Program-made: the position numbers and the translations under genes
Source: JACVRW01 sp963837445
GTDB taxonomy: Bacteria; Actinomycetota; Thermoleophilia; Solirubrobacterales; Thermoleophilaceae
NCBI GenBank assembly: GCA_963837445.1
Contig: CAWINK010000001.1
Location: 149,189 to 213,188 of the forward strand
DNA length: 64,000 bases
Direction: 5' to 3'
Notes under the pieces: model-generated
What the model was told of the DNA's origin: nothing
The model's database searches: none
The model's input: the letters and a program-made list of their open reading frames with translations, nothing else
In this document: positions 34,328-42,682 of the stretch, one piece after another
Layout: each line of letters begins with the position of its first letter
Position numbering within the stretch: position 1 is the stretch's first letter

Positions 34328-35584
34328 CTATGGCAGCACCAGGTCGGGCCGGCCGATCTCGGTGGGATCGAGCTTGAAGAGCTTCTGGGCATTCGTCCCG
34401 AGAATTGCCCGCTTCCCCTCTTCGTCCAGGAACGGCAGGTCGTAGATCAGGGCCGGCACATCGAAGTCCCAGTGCGGATAGTCGGTGGAGAACATCAGTT
34501 GGCTCGTCGCCTTGATCATGTCGAACGTGACCTTCAGAGCGTCGAGGTTGTCGGTGTGCTCCATCGGCTGCGAGGTGAAGTACATGTCGGCCATGTACTC
34601 GCTCGGCTTCCGTTGCAGGAGCGGCGCCTCGGAGGAGCGGAGCATGTACTCGCTGTCGAGACGCTGCATCAGGAACGGCAGCCACGCAAGCCCGCTCTCG
34701 ATCCACATGACGTCGAGGTTCGGGAAGCGTTCTGGGAGGCCGTTGATGACCCAGTTCGTCATGTGCACCATGTTGAACCAGCAAAAAGCAAGGGCGTGCA
34801 CCGAGAGGAACTTGTTCAACTGCTCCATCGAGCGGTCTGCCCAGGTGTAGCCGGCGTGGAAGCCGAGCGGCATCCCGCTTTCCTCGATCGCGCGGTAGAG
34901 CTTCATGTAGCTGTTGTGGTGCACCGGCTTGAAGCGCACCGAGGTCACCATGAAGCCCACGACTCCCGGAGCGTCGCCGAACTCCTCGACGATTCGGACA
35001 CACGCGTCCGGCTCGTTGAACGGGAGGTAGAGCATCGTCTTGATCGACGGCTGCTCCGCACAGATGCGCTCGGTGATCCACCGTGCGTAAGCGCGCGCGA
35101 CGCCCACCTCGACCTCGGGGAGCGGATGCATGCCCAGGGCGAGCATCGGCGTGGGGAAGAGGATCTGATAGTCGATGCCCATCATCTCCATCGCACGGCG
35201 GACGATCACGGTGTCGCGATGCTCGCCCGGATCGGCCTGCTCGAGATAGCGATGCGTGTAACGGGGGAGACGGCCGGCGATGTCCTGGTTCCCGATCTGG
35301 GGCGCGAGCAGCGGCGATTGGCTGCCGTTGAGGCGGCCCATGCCACTGGAGCGCGACAGATGAGCCATGACCGGGTCCTCGATGTACTCGGTGATCTCGG
35401 CCCATGACTCGGTTTCGTAGTGGTGCGCGTCGACGTCGACGACCAGCATGCGCGACAGGTCCCGCTCCTGCGCTTGGCGTTGTGCGTTGCGCAATCCCTC
35501 GCGCGTGTCGAAGTGCTCGCCGAGCCGGACAGTCCGGGCAGCGGGCTCCTCCACTACGTCTCGCGGTGTACCCATCCCGGCCAT
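34328..35584 (-). CDS. Amidohydrolase family (PF04909-like, metal-dependent) protein
   Basis: A 418-residue TIM-barrel amidohydrolase of the amidohydrolase-2 group, which includes decarboxylases such as ACMS decarboxylase and 2,6-dihydroxybenzoate decarboxylase. Metal and active-site segments are VVDVDAHHYE (D-x-H-x-H), a His in GFHAGYTW and Asp in FSTDYPHWDFD. The ATG at 35584 shares its A with the upstream stop; ATG 35575 is also possible. The long frame open to 35779 lies over the preceding gene and is rejected. It may hydrolyse an amide or decarboxylate an aromatic acid. Confidence 0.85.
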   Translation of the reverse strand: MAGMGTPRDVVEEPAARTVRLGEHFDTREGLRNAQRQAQERDLSRMLVVDVDAHHYETESWAEITEYIEDPVMAHLSRSSGMGRLNGSQSPLLAPQIGNQDIAGRLPRYTHRYLEQADPGEHRDTVIVRRAMEMMGIDYQILFPTPMLALGMHPLPEVEVGVARAYARWITERICAEQPSIKTMLYLPFNEPDACVRIVEEFGDAPGVVGFMVTSVRFKPVHHNSYMKLYRAIEESGMPLGFHAGYTWADRSMEQLNKFLSVHALAFCWFNMVHMTNWVINGLPERFPNLDVMWIESGLAWLPFLMQRLDSEYMLRSSEAPLLQRKPSEYMADMYFTSQPMEHTDNLDALKVTFDMIKATSQLMFSTDYPHWDFDVPALIYDLPFLDEEGKRAILGTNAQKLFKLDPTEIGRPDLVLP

Positions 35585-35874
35585 CAGGCGCCTCCCCAGG
35601 TCTTCCACATTCCAAGTTCGAAGATCTCGACCCCCATGGCGTCGAGGAGCGCCGACGCGAGGATGACGGCGTCCGTTGCGGTCAGCCCGACCGGTGCCTG
35701 GTCGAGGCCGAAAACCGGGAACCGTGACTCCTCCTGCTGGCGCCGCACGTACTCCTTCGTCGCGACAGCGAGGAGCCACTGAAGCTGCGGGTCCGACAGG
35801 CTCGTGACCTCGTCGCCGCCGCTGGCGATCGAACGGACAAGCGCTTCCCCGCGGGTCCCGTTAGGCGAGGACAT
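35584..35874 (-). CDS. Small conserved-looking hypothetical protein
   Basis: A 96-residue protein without recognised family. It contains a helix-rich middle (LSDPQLQWLLAVATKEYVRRQQ) and a C-terminal half TATDAVILASALLDAMGVEIFELGMW, both typical of a small protein-protein interaction or oxygenase-associated subunit. ATG 35874 overlaps the end of the Rieske gene by 14 bases, and its stop overlaps the amidohydrolase ATG (TGATG), so all three are translated together. Role unknown. Confidence 0.65.
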   Translation of the reverse strand: MSSPNGTRGEALVRSIASGGDEVTSLSDPQLQWLLAVATKEYVRRQQEESRFPVFGLDQAPVGLTATDAVILASALLDAMGVEIFELGMWKTWGGA

Positions 35875-36229
35875 AGATGTCTTCTCCTCTCTCGACGACC
35901 TCGTAGCGACGCAGGCGGAGGCGGCGGTCGGCGGCGCACACGCCTGTGCTGAGGTCGTACTCGTACCCGTGCCAAGGGCAGATCAAATGGGTCTCGGTCT
36001 CCGAGAAGCGCTCCCCCAGGACAGTCTTGTCGTCGGCGAGGACGGTCTCCACGCGACCAAGGATCCGGCCCTCGCACACGGGCCCCCCCTGGTGGACGCA
36101 GCGGTTCTCGTATGCGTAGAACCGCCCGTCGTGGTGAAGAACGCCGACCTCGCGCTCGCCCACCATCAACATCTTCCGAGCGCCATCCACGAACTCGCGT
36201 CGCTGCCCGACCAACACCTCTTCGCTCAC
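35861..36229 (-). CDS. Rieske [2Fe-2S] ferredoxin-like protein
   Basis: A 122-residue single-domain Rieske protein. Ligands are C44 and H46 (CVHQGGP) and C84 and H87 (CPWHGYEYD). The 37-residue gap between the two motifs is longer than the usual 15-17. It is likely an electron carrier to an oxygenase; the only terminal oxygenase in the window is at 55351-56706, and no reductase gene is nearby. GTG 36229 overlaps the IclR stop by 4 bases. Confidence 0.85.
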   Translation of the reverse strand: MSEEVLVGQRREFVDGARKMLMVGEREVGVLHHDGRFYAYENRCVHQGGPVCEGRILGRVETVLADDKTVLGERFSETETHLICPWHGYEYDLSTGVCAADRRLRLRRYEVVERGEDIYVLA

Positions 36230-36999
36230 TGGATAACCCCCGTAGTCGCCTCCACCTCGTTGGCCAGCTCGCTCAGGAGGTTCCCGAGCCGCTGAAGGTC
36301 GTCGTCGCGGAGCTGGGCCGGAAAGCCGACCGCGAACGCGACGAGCTCGAGATTTCCCGCGTGGTTGAGCACCGGTGCCGCCACGGCGTGGTTCTCCTTG
36401 AACTCACCCGCGCTGGTCGCCCATCCCCTCTCTCGCGCGGCCGCCACGTCCGCAAGCAGCGCGTCCGGCTCGACGATCGTCTGCGCGGTGTGACGCGGGA
36501 TCCCCTGGTCGCGCACCACACGCTCGGCCGTCGACGGGTCGAGAGCGGCGAGCAGGCACTTCCCGACAGCACCGTGGAAGACGCCGTAACGGCGACCGAG
36601 CGTCAGCCCGACGTGCATGTCGTCCGGGGGATATGCGCAATCGACCAGAACCGCTTCTAGCGGGTCGGCCACCTGGGCCACGGCGAAGGTCAGATGGTGC
36701 TCGGCGGCGAGCGCCGGCAGGCGTCCGGCTACGAGCGTCGCCGAGCGGAGCTGCCGCGCGGCGGCAAGCCCGAGCGATACGAGTCTTGCTCCGAGCTGGT
36801 AGCGCCGCGTCACGTCGTCACGATTCACGAGCCCGTGTGCCTGGAGCGTGGAGAGCTGATCGTGAATCGTGCTCTTCGACAGGCCGAGGGCGCGGGCGAG
36901 CTCGGTGAGCGTGGGCGCGTCGTGCTGCGTCCTCTCGAGCTCGTCGAGGACGCGGCATGCGGTCACGAGCGCCGGAACGCCGCCGCTACTGCGCCTCAC
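36226..36999 (-). CDS. IclR-family transcriptional regulator
   Basis: A 257-residue IclR-type regulator. The N-terminal winged helix includes TLTELARALGLSKSTIHDQLSTLQAHGLV; the C-terminal effector domain contains FHGAVGKCLLAAL and FKENHAVAAPVL. The start is placed at GTG 36999, because the promoter (-10 at 37025-37030) and two operator-like palindromes lie just upstream; the open frame to 37137 would run through them. It is the first gene of the minus operon down to 32582 and probably represses itself and that operon. Confidence 0.85.
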   Translation of the reverse strand: MRRSSGGVPALVTACRVLDELERTQHDAPTLTELARALGLSKSTIHDQLSTLQAHGLVNRDDVTRRYQLGARLVSLGLAAARQLRSATLVAGRLPALAAEHHLTFAVAQVADPLEAVLVDCAYPPDDMHVGLTLGRRYGVFHGAVGKCLLAALDPSTAERVVRDQGIPRHTAQTIVEPDALLADVAAARERGWATSAGEFKENHAVAAPVLNHAGNLELVAFAVGFPAQLRDDDLQRLGNLLSELANEVEATTGVIQ

Positions 37000-37007
37000 C
37001 TGGCTCG

Positions 37008-37023
37008 GTTCGGTATTTCGAAC
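37008..37023. promoter_or_regulatory. IclR operator candidate 1
   Basis: GTTCGGTATTTCGAAC, with perfect 5-base arms around 6 bases, matches a TTCG-N6-CGAA palindrome. It lies at the predicted transcription start of the IclR gene, where a bound repressor would block initiation. Confidence 0.55.
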
Positions 37024-37024
37024 T

Positions 37025-37053
37025 AGATTCGCTATGTCGAACAGCGTACTCAA
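37025..37053 (-). promoter_or_regulatory. Promoter of the IclR operon (TTGAGT-N17-GAATCT)
   Basis: Minus-strand -35 TTGAGT (37048-37053) and -10 GAATCT (37025-37030), 17 bases apart. Operator candidates overlap both the start site and the spacer. Confidence 0.5.
37027..37042. promoter_or_regulatory. IclR operator candidate 2
   Basis: A second TTCG-N6-CGAA palindrome (ATTCGCTATGTCGAAC), 19 bases from the first. Read on the minus strand, the two copies agree in 13 of 15 bases. It overlaps the -10 and the promoter spacer. Confidence 0.55.
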
Positions 37054-37090
37054 GTATCCAGGCTGCGTCAACGACGTTCCGAAAGCCGTC

Positions 37091-38767
37091 CTAGCCGGCG
37101 GCGACAGCGGGGGCGCGACCGAAGGTACGCTCGGCAAACTCAGGCGTGTAGACCCCGTTGGCGACGTCCACCTCGACGCGCTGGGGGTCTCGCTCCCGCG
37201 GATCGCCGAGGCCGCCGCCGCCGGCGAACACCACCTGAACCACGTCCCCGGCCTTCATCTGGCGGACGAAGAGCGCCGGCATCGACTCGGCCTCGGAGGT
37301 GCCCGGCTGGAGCGTGCAACTGGCCAGGCTCGGACCTTCGCCGCCGTCGACCCCCCAGGAACCGAACTTGTAGCCGCCGGAGCGCAGGCCGAGCCGGAAA
37401 TCGGCCAGAGCGCGGTACTCGCGCACGAACGCCGGCCCGCCCCGATGTCGACCCGCGCCCGCTGAGTCAGGCACAACCTCGAAGCGCTCGATGGTGAGGG
37501 GGTATTCGGTCTCGATGATCTCGATCGGCTGCGTGGTGCTGATGTGGCAGAACGCGAGGACGAGGGTGGTGCCGTCGCCGTCCGGATGGCCACCGAGCGA
37601 GCTGACCATGAGCTCGTAGTACACCGCCGACTTTCCGGTGCGAGCCTGCGGGAACCCCATCGTCAACGCGCCCGTCCCCTGGCCTCCCGGTGCGATCGCA
37701 CGCTCCGGTGCGAGTTGCCCGAGGCACTTCATCACCAGCCCATAGATCAGCTGCATGGTCGGGAAGTAGTTGTTGACCGGGGCGGGGGCTATCGCGTGCG
37801 TCACGCGCCCCTCCGGGTTCGTGAACTCGATGGCGCGGTTCAAGCCGACGTTCACCGGGATCGCCGGATCGAGGAAGCCGACCATTGCCATTACCGCCGC
37901 GGCCTCCGCCGATTGCGGACGGACATTCACCGGGCCCACCACTTGGGGGTCGCATCCGGAGTAGTCGATGGCGATCCGATCGCCGGTCTTCTTCAGGCTC
38001 ACGTGGAACCGAATCGGCGTCTCGAGATCGGCGCCGTCGCTGTCGAGGAGCCACTCGGCCTCGGCCTCTCCATCCGGGAGCCGTTCGACCTCGCTTTTGA
38101 ACAGCCGCTCCGCCCGGTCCTGAAGCGCGCCAAAGCTCTCCAGGACCACATCCAGGCCGTACTCCTCGACGAGCTGGAGCAGACGTGTCGACCCGACGCG
38201 AGTGCAGCCGATCTGCGCGCGCACATCACCCATCAGCTCATCGGGCGTGCGGCTGTTGGCGCGCATGATCCCGTCGACGTCGGGGTTCAACCCGTCGACG
38301 CTCCAGCACCGCACGCCAGGAAGCAGCAAGCCTTCGTGAAGAGTCTCGCGCGCCTGGGCGCTCGAGGATCCTGGTGCCATTCCGCCGACATCGGGCTTGT
38401 GCGAGATGCTCGCGGTGAACGCGATTCGCTTCCCGTCGTGGAAGACGGGCGTGATGACCGCGATGTCTGGGAGATGGAACGCCCCGCCGCGATATGGGTC
38501 GTTGATGATGTAGCTGTCCTCGGGCTGCATCTCGTCCCCGTGCTTCTCCAGGATTGCGCGGGTGTGGTAGTGGTACGGGTAGCCGTGCATCGGCATCCCC
38601 GCGGCCACGACGACCTCGCCATCCGCGTTGAGAACGCATGCGCTGCCGTCGTACGACTCACGGAGGATCGGCGAGTAGCCGCTGTGGAACAGCAGCCACT
38701 CCATGTTGTGGACGACCTCGTCCATCCGGCTCCGGATGACCTCGAGGGTGATCGGATCGACGCTCAT
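37091..38767 (-). CDS. hyuB: Hydantoinase B/oxoprolinase family subunit
   Basis: A 558-residue HyuB-type subunit. It begins MSVDPITLEVIRSRMDEVVHNMEWLLFHSGYSP, typical of the family, and contains NDPYRGGAFHLPDIAVITPVF and a C-terminal GGPAFVREYRAL region. With HyuA it forms an ATP-driven enzyme opening hydantoin, N-methylhydantoin or 5-oxoproline rings, or an acetone-carboxylase-like enzyme. It starts 3 bases after the hyuA stop. Confidence 0.9.
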   Translation of the reverse strand: MSVDPITLEVIRSRMDEVVHNMEWLLFHSGYSPILRESYDGSACVLNADGEVVVAAGMPMHGYPYHYHTRAILEKHGDEMQPEDSYIINDPYRGGAFHLPDIAVITPVFHDGKRIAFTASISHKPDVGGMAPGSSSAQARETLHEGLLLPGVRCWSVDGLNPDVDGIMRANSRTPDELMGDVRAQIGCTRVGSTRLLQLVEEYGLDVVLESFGALQDRAERLFKSEVERLPDGEAEAEWLLDSDGADLETPIRFHVSLKKTGDRIAIDYSGCDPQVVGPVNVRPQSAEAAAVMAMVGFLDPAIPVNVGLNRAIEFTNPEGRVTHAIAPAPVNNYFPTMQLIYGLVMKCLGQLAPERAIAPGGQGTGALTMGFPQARTGKSAVYYELMVSSLGGHPDGDGTTLVLAFCHISTTQPIEIIETEYPLTIERFEVVPDSAGAGRHRGGPAFVREYRALADFRLGLRSGGYKFGSWGVDGGEGPSLASCTLQPGTSEAESMPALFVRQMKAGDVVQVVFAGGGGLGDPRERDPQRVEVDVANGVYTPEFAERTFGRAPAVAAG

Positions 38768-38770
38768 CGG

Positions 38771-40843
38771 TTATGCATCCTCCCGTGTCAGAGGCAGGTT
38801 GCCGAGTTGGTCCACCGTGCCGGACCAGCCAGGCCCCACGACCGTGGTCGAGTCGAGCTGCTCGATGATCGCCGGCCCTTCGACTCCCATCCCAGGCTTG
38901 AGGGCAGCGCGGTCGTACACCGGCGTCTCGACGAAGCCCCCGCGGGACTCGAAGTGGACGGGCCGAGTGCCGACCTGCGCGGTCTCGGCGGAGGCATCCG
39001 CCCCGGGGGAAGCCTCGGCCTGCTCGCGCAGACTGCGCTGAACAATCGTCCGGACTCGGGCGTTGATCACCTCGACGGCCTCATCCGGGGCCGACGTCCC
39101 GTATACCTCGCGGTGCCGCTCGTCGAACGCGAGGCGGAGCTCGTGTAGGCGTTCGCGGTCGAGCGGGCCTTCCGGGCACTCCATCGACAGCTCGTAGCCC
39201 TGGTGTGGATAGCGGATGTCGAGCTCGCGGACGATCTGAACCTCGTCCTCAGCGAACCCCTCTGCGTCTGTATCGCCGCGGGCACGCCCGAGCAACTCGG
39301 AGAACACTTGCTCCAGGGCGGCGGGGTCGGTGGTCTCGATCTGCGACACCGCACTCTTCATGTAGACGTGCACCACGTCTGTCTCGAGCAGGCCGGTCGC
39401 GCAGCCGATGCCCGGTGACTGAGGCACAAGTAGGCGCCGGATCCCGACGGCCTCGGCGATGCGCCACGCATGGACCGGACCGGCGCCGCCGAACGGAACG
39501 AGCACGAAGGCCGTTGCATCGCAGCCCTTCGCCTCCAGAGTAAGCCGTAGCCCAACCGCCATCTGCGTGTCGATGATCTTGTGGATGCCGATCGCGGTCT
39601 CCAGGGCGGTTAGCTCCAACGCCGCGCCGAGATCGGCCAGGGCCGTCTCCGCGAGGGAGCGATCGCCCTTCATCCGGCCACCGAGGAACCGGCCGGGGTC
39701 CATGTAGCCAAGGAGAACGTCCGCGTCCGTCACTGTGGCTTCGGAGCCCCCGCGGCCGTAGCACGCCGGGCCGGGATCCGCCCCGGCGCTCTGGGGACCG
39801 ACCTTCATCAGGCCGTCCTTGCCGAGCTTGCCGATCGTCCCTCCACCCGTGCCGAGAGTGTGGATCTCGACCATCGGGTTCCCGATCTGCTGCTGGCCGA
39901 TCTCGCCCTCACGTGTCTGAGCGGCTTGGCCGTCGCGGATCACGCAGACGTCGGTGCTCGTACCGCCCATGTCCACGGTGATCAGATCGCGCTCCCCCGT
40001 CCGCTCGCCGAGACGCAGCGCGAACGCCACCCCCGCGGCAGGCCCGGACAGGAGCAGCTCATTCGGGTGCGATGCGGCAAGGGGGATGCGCATCAATCCG
40101 CCGTTCGACTGCATGACGAATGCTTGATTGGTGGTCAGGCCATTGGCCGAAACGCGCTGATCGAGCTCCTCGAAGTAGTCGCGGACGACCGGCCCCACGT
40201 ATGCATCGAGGGCAGTCGTCGAAAGACGGACGTACTCCCGGATCACAGGTAGAACGCTGCTCGAGAGCGAGACGCGACACTCGGGATGCTCCTCGCGGAT
40301 GATCGCTTCGATCCGCTGCTCATGGGCGGGGTTGACGTACGAGAAAAGGCACACGACGGCGATCGAAGCAACGCCCTGCGCGCGCAGGTCTCGGACGGCC
40401 TCGCGCACCGAGTCCTCGTCGAGCGGCTTCGCGACGGAGCCGTCGTAGGCGATGCGCTCGTCCACGTAGCGAGTGCGACTGAGCGGAATGAGCGGCTCTG
40501 GCTTCTGGTACCGCGGGTCCACGAGGTCGACCCGTCCGGGCCGAATCCCGCCGCGCACCTCGTAGATTGCGTTGAACCCGTTCGTCACGAGCAGCCCGCT
40601 GTAGGCGCCCTTGCCCTCCAGGACGCTGTTCGTCCCCACGGTGGTTCCGTGGCCGAAGAATTCGACGTCACCGAGCTCGGTTTCGCACTCAGTCTCGAAC
40701 AGGTGGAGAGCATCGAGAATGCCCTCGGCGGGGTTGGCCGGCGTTGACGGCACCTTGGCGATGTAGCGACGTCCGTTCTCGGGGTCGAATGCGGCGAGAT
40801 CCGTGAAGGTCCCGCCGGTGTCGATGCCGACCATCCAACTCAT
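38771..40843 (-). CDS. hyuA: Hydantoinase A/oxoprolinase family subunit (ATP-binding)
   Basis: A 690-residue HyuA-type subunit of the actin-like ATPase fold: phosphate loops GIDTGGTFTD and GTTVGTNSVLEGKGA, plus VDMGGTSTDV. It would phosphorylate the substrate amide to drive ring opening by HyuB. The close pair hyuA-hyuB, with isochorismatase-like carbamoyl-amino-acid hydrolase candidates at 50.9 and 56.8 kb, fits an N-methylhydantoin or hydantoin type route, though this is inferred. Start ATG 40843 behind a TTAACA-N16-GATAAT promoter. Confidence 0.9.
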   Translation of the reverse strand: MSWMVGIDTGGTFTDLAAFDPENGRRYIAKVPSTPANPAEGILDALHLFETECETELGDVEFFGHGTTVGTNSVLEGKGAYSGLLVTNGFNAIYEVRGGIRPGRVDLVDPRYQKPEPLIPLSRTRYVDERIAYDGSVAKPLDEDSVREAVRDLRAQGVASIAVVCLFSYVNPAHEQRIEAIIREEHPECRVSLSSSVLPVIREYVRLSTTALDAYVGPVVRDYFEELDQRVSANGLTTNQAFVMQSNGGLMRIPLAASHPNELLLSGPAAGVAFALRLGERTGERDLITVDMGGTSTDVCVIRDGQAAQTREGEIGQQQIGNPMVEIHTLGTGGGTIGKLGKDGLMKVGPQSAGADPGPACYGRGGSEATVTDADVLLGYMDPGRFLGGRMKGDRSLAETALADLGAALELTALETAIGIHKIIDTQMAVGLRLTLEAKGCDATAFVLVPFGGAGPVHAWRIAEAVGIRRLLVPQSPGIGCATGLLETDVVHVYMKSAVSQIETTDPAALEQVFSELLGRARGDTDAEGFAEDEVQIVRELDIRYPHQGYELSMECPEGPLDRERLHELRLAFDERHREVYGTSAPDEAVEVINARVRTIVQRSLREQAEASPGADASAETAQVGTRPVHFESRGGFVETPVYDRAALKPGMGVEGPAIIEQLDSTTVVGPGWSGTVDQLGNLPLTREDA

Positions 40844-40870
40844 ACGACCGTCCGACCCATGGCTAGCGAC

Positions 40871-40898
40871 ATTATCAAAACAACCTGACTCTTGTTAA
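40871..40898 (-). promoter_or_regulatory. Promoter of hyuA-hyuB (TTAACA-N16-GATAAT)
   Basis: Minus-strand -35 TTAACA (40893-40898) and -10 GATAAT (40871-40876), 16 bases apart, about 28 bases upstream of ATG 40843. The spacer contains GTCAGG. Confidence 0.5.
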
Positions 40899-40916
40899 TG
40901 GTTTTCGCCCGGCAGA

Positions 40917-40931
40917 GGCCCCGCTGGGGCC
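40917..40931 (-). terminator. GC stem-loop after the CoxG gene
   Basis: GGCCCC-GCT-GGGGCC, a 6-bp stem, sits 15 bases after the CoxG stop. The GC stem lacks a T-run, so termination may be partial. Confidence 0.4.
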
Positions 40932-40945
40932 GCTCTAAGCCGACG

Positions 40946-41575
40946 TCAACTCCGGCGAGCAGCGGCGAAGCCCCTGAGCATCCAAAGCAATACGACGACG
41001 GCGAGCACGACCGGCACCAGGCGCTTCGCAGCCGCGCGGCTCGCGGCTCCAGTGATATCGACGGGCGCCCCGTCAGCGGACGATGGACTCGGCGCCGGGT
41101 GGCCGGATGCCGAAGGCGCGCCGCTGCCGCTGCGCCCGAGAACGTCGGCCTCGAGGGCGCGCACAAAGTCGCTGATCAGCTTCGAACTGACGTCGGCGAT
41201 CATGCCTCGGCCCATCTGCGCGATCTTCCCGGCCAGCTCGAGCTCCGTGTCGAGCACAACCGCCGTTCCGGCGCCCCATGGCTCGAGCCGGGAGGTCACG
41301 GCGGCCTGCATTTTCCCGCCCCCACGCGGCTCGCGGCCGGCGACGTCCATCCGCATCGTCCGGGTCGAATCGTCGCGCTCGGCGATCGTGATCTCGGTGT
41401 CGTACTCGACGGTCATCGCTCCCACCCTCACCTTCATCTTCCCGCGGAAGACGTTGTCATCCGCAGCTTCTAGTGAGAACCCCGGGATGTAGGGCGCAAT
41501 GAGCTCGATGTCGTTGAGCACCTCCCACACCCGCTCCGGAGGCGCCGTCAGCTCGAACCGCTCTTCAAGCCTCAC
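40946..41575 (-). CDS. CoxG/SRPBCC protein with C-terminal membrane anchor
   Basis: A 209-residue CoxG-type protein. Residues 1-145 form the SRPBCC domain (ERFELTAPPERVWEVLNDIELIAPYIPG; KIAQMGRGMIADVS). A Pro/Ser/Ala-rich linker follows, then a tail-anchor helix (RLVPVVLAVVVLLWML) and basic end. CoxG proteins recruit Mo-hydroxylases to the membrane. GTG 41575 is 3 bases from the upstream permease stop, so it is the last gene of the BMP-importer operon. That operon is divergent from the XDH-family genes at 46731-50880. It has a relative fused to CoxS there. Confidence 0.85.
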   Translation of the reverse strand: MRLEERFELTAPPERVWEVLNDIELIAPYIPGFSLEAADDNVFRGKMKVRVGAMTVEYDTEITIAERDDSTRTMRMDVAGREPRGGGKMQAAVTSRLEPWGAGTAVVLDTELELAGKIAQMGRGMIADVSSKLISDFVRALEADVLGRSGSGAPSASGHPAPSPSSADGAPVDITGAASRAAAKRLVPVVLAVVVLLWMLRGFAAARRS

Positions 41576-41578
41576 CGA

Positions 41579-42682
41579 TCAGCCCTCCCCGCGGTGATAC
41601 GGCAGGGCGAGCCGACTTGGCATACGCGCGCGGGTCACCGCGGCGGCGAGGGCGAGAAGACCGATCAGATACGGGAGGGTGCGCCAGAACTGCGCGGGCA
41701 CCTCGATGTGGGGTGTGATCGCGGCGAACAGCAACCCGACGAGCGCAACGACCAGTACGAACCGGTTGGTGCGCCCTTCGCCCGTCTTACGCTGAGTGAG
41801 GAACAGTCTCACCAGGAAGACGATCGCGACGAGCGCGAGCACGGCCCAGAAGATCCGCGGGACATCGGGCACGAGCGTGAGCCGGATGCGCAGGGCATCC
41901 GCGGCGCCCAGAACCAAGCACGCGGCAAGGACGCCGGCAGGTCGCCATCGCCCGAAGATGACGGCGATCAGCGCGAGGTATCCACGGCCGGCCGGCAGGT
42001 CGTCGGCAAAGATCCCGACGGCGGCGATCACGAGGTACGCACCCCCCAGTCCCGCGAGCGCACTCGCTGCCAGAACGGTGCCCCAGCGGACCCGCCGCAC
42101 GCTGATCCCGGCGGTCTCCGCGGCCGCGGGAAGCTCGCCGGAGGCGCGAATCGCGAGGCCCCATTTCGTCCTATAGAGAAGAAACCACGAGACGGGGACG
42201 AGCATGAACGCCAGGTAAACCAGTGGGTCGTTGTCGAATAGCGCAGGCCCGATCTCGGGAATGTCCGACAGGAGTGGAATCTCCAGATCGCCCACGCGGT
42301 CGACCACGGCCCGCGACTCGCCGCTGAACTTCTGCTGGAAGAGATAGCTCGTGAGCCCGATGGCCGCGAGATTGATCCCGACACCCGCGACGACCTGATC
42401 GGCTCGCGCTTCGATGGCGAGTAGTGCCATGACGACACCGAACAGGAGGCCCCCGCAAACCCCGAACACGGCTCCGAGCACAAGGCTCTGGGTCTCATAG
42501 ACGGCGAAGTACGCAGCGAACGCCCCTGAGACCATCATCCCCTCGAGGCCCACGTTGAGTACGCCTGCGCGCTCTGAGATCAGTTCGCCGATAGCGGTGA
42601 GGAGGACTGGCGTTGTCAGGACCATGGCGGCGGCCAGCCATCCAGCATCGAACGGCGAGAGACTGATCGACCCCAGTGCCAT
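41579..42682 (-). CDS. ABC importer permease (BMP/nucleoside type, YufQ-like)
   Basis: A 367-residue multi-helix permease of the branched-chain/ribose-like type used with BMP binding proteins. It has the family segment TPVLLTAIGELISERAGVLNVGLEGMM and ETAGISVRRVRWGTVLAASALAGLGGAYL. ATG 42682 shares its A with the upstream permease stop; the larger frame open to 43579 is antisense-like and rejected. Works with the permease at 42682 and the double ATPase at 43839. Confidence 0.88.
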   Translation of the reverse strand: MALGSISLSPFDAGWLAAAMVLTTPVLLTAIGELISERAGVLNVGLEGMMVSGAFAAYFAVYETQSLVLGAVFGVCGGLLFGVVMALLAIEARADQVVAGVGINLAAIGLTSYLFQQKFSGESRAVVDRVGDLEIPLLSDIPEIGPALFDNDPLVYLAFMLVPVSWFLLYRTKWGLAIRASGELPAAAETAGISVRRVRWGTVLAASALAGLGGAYLVIAAVGIFADDLPAGRGYLALIAVIFGRWRPAGVLAACLVLGAADALRIRLTLVPDVPRIFWAVLALVAIVFLVRLFLTQRKTGEGRTNRFVLVVALVGLLFAAITPHIEVPAQFWRTLPYLIGLLALAAAVTRARMPSRLALPYHRGEG

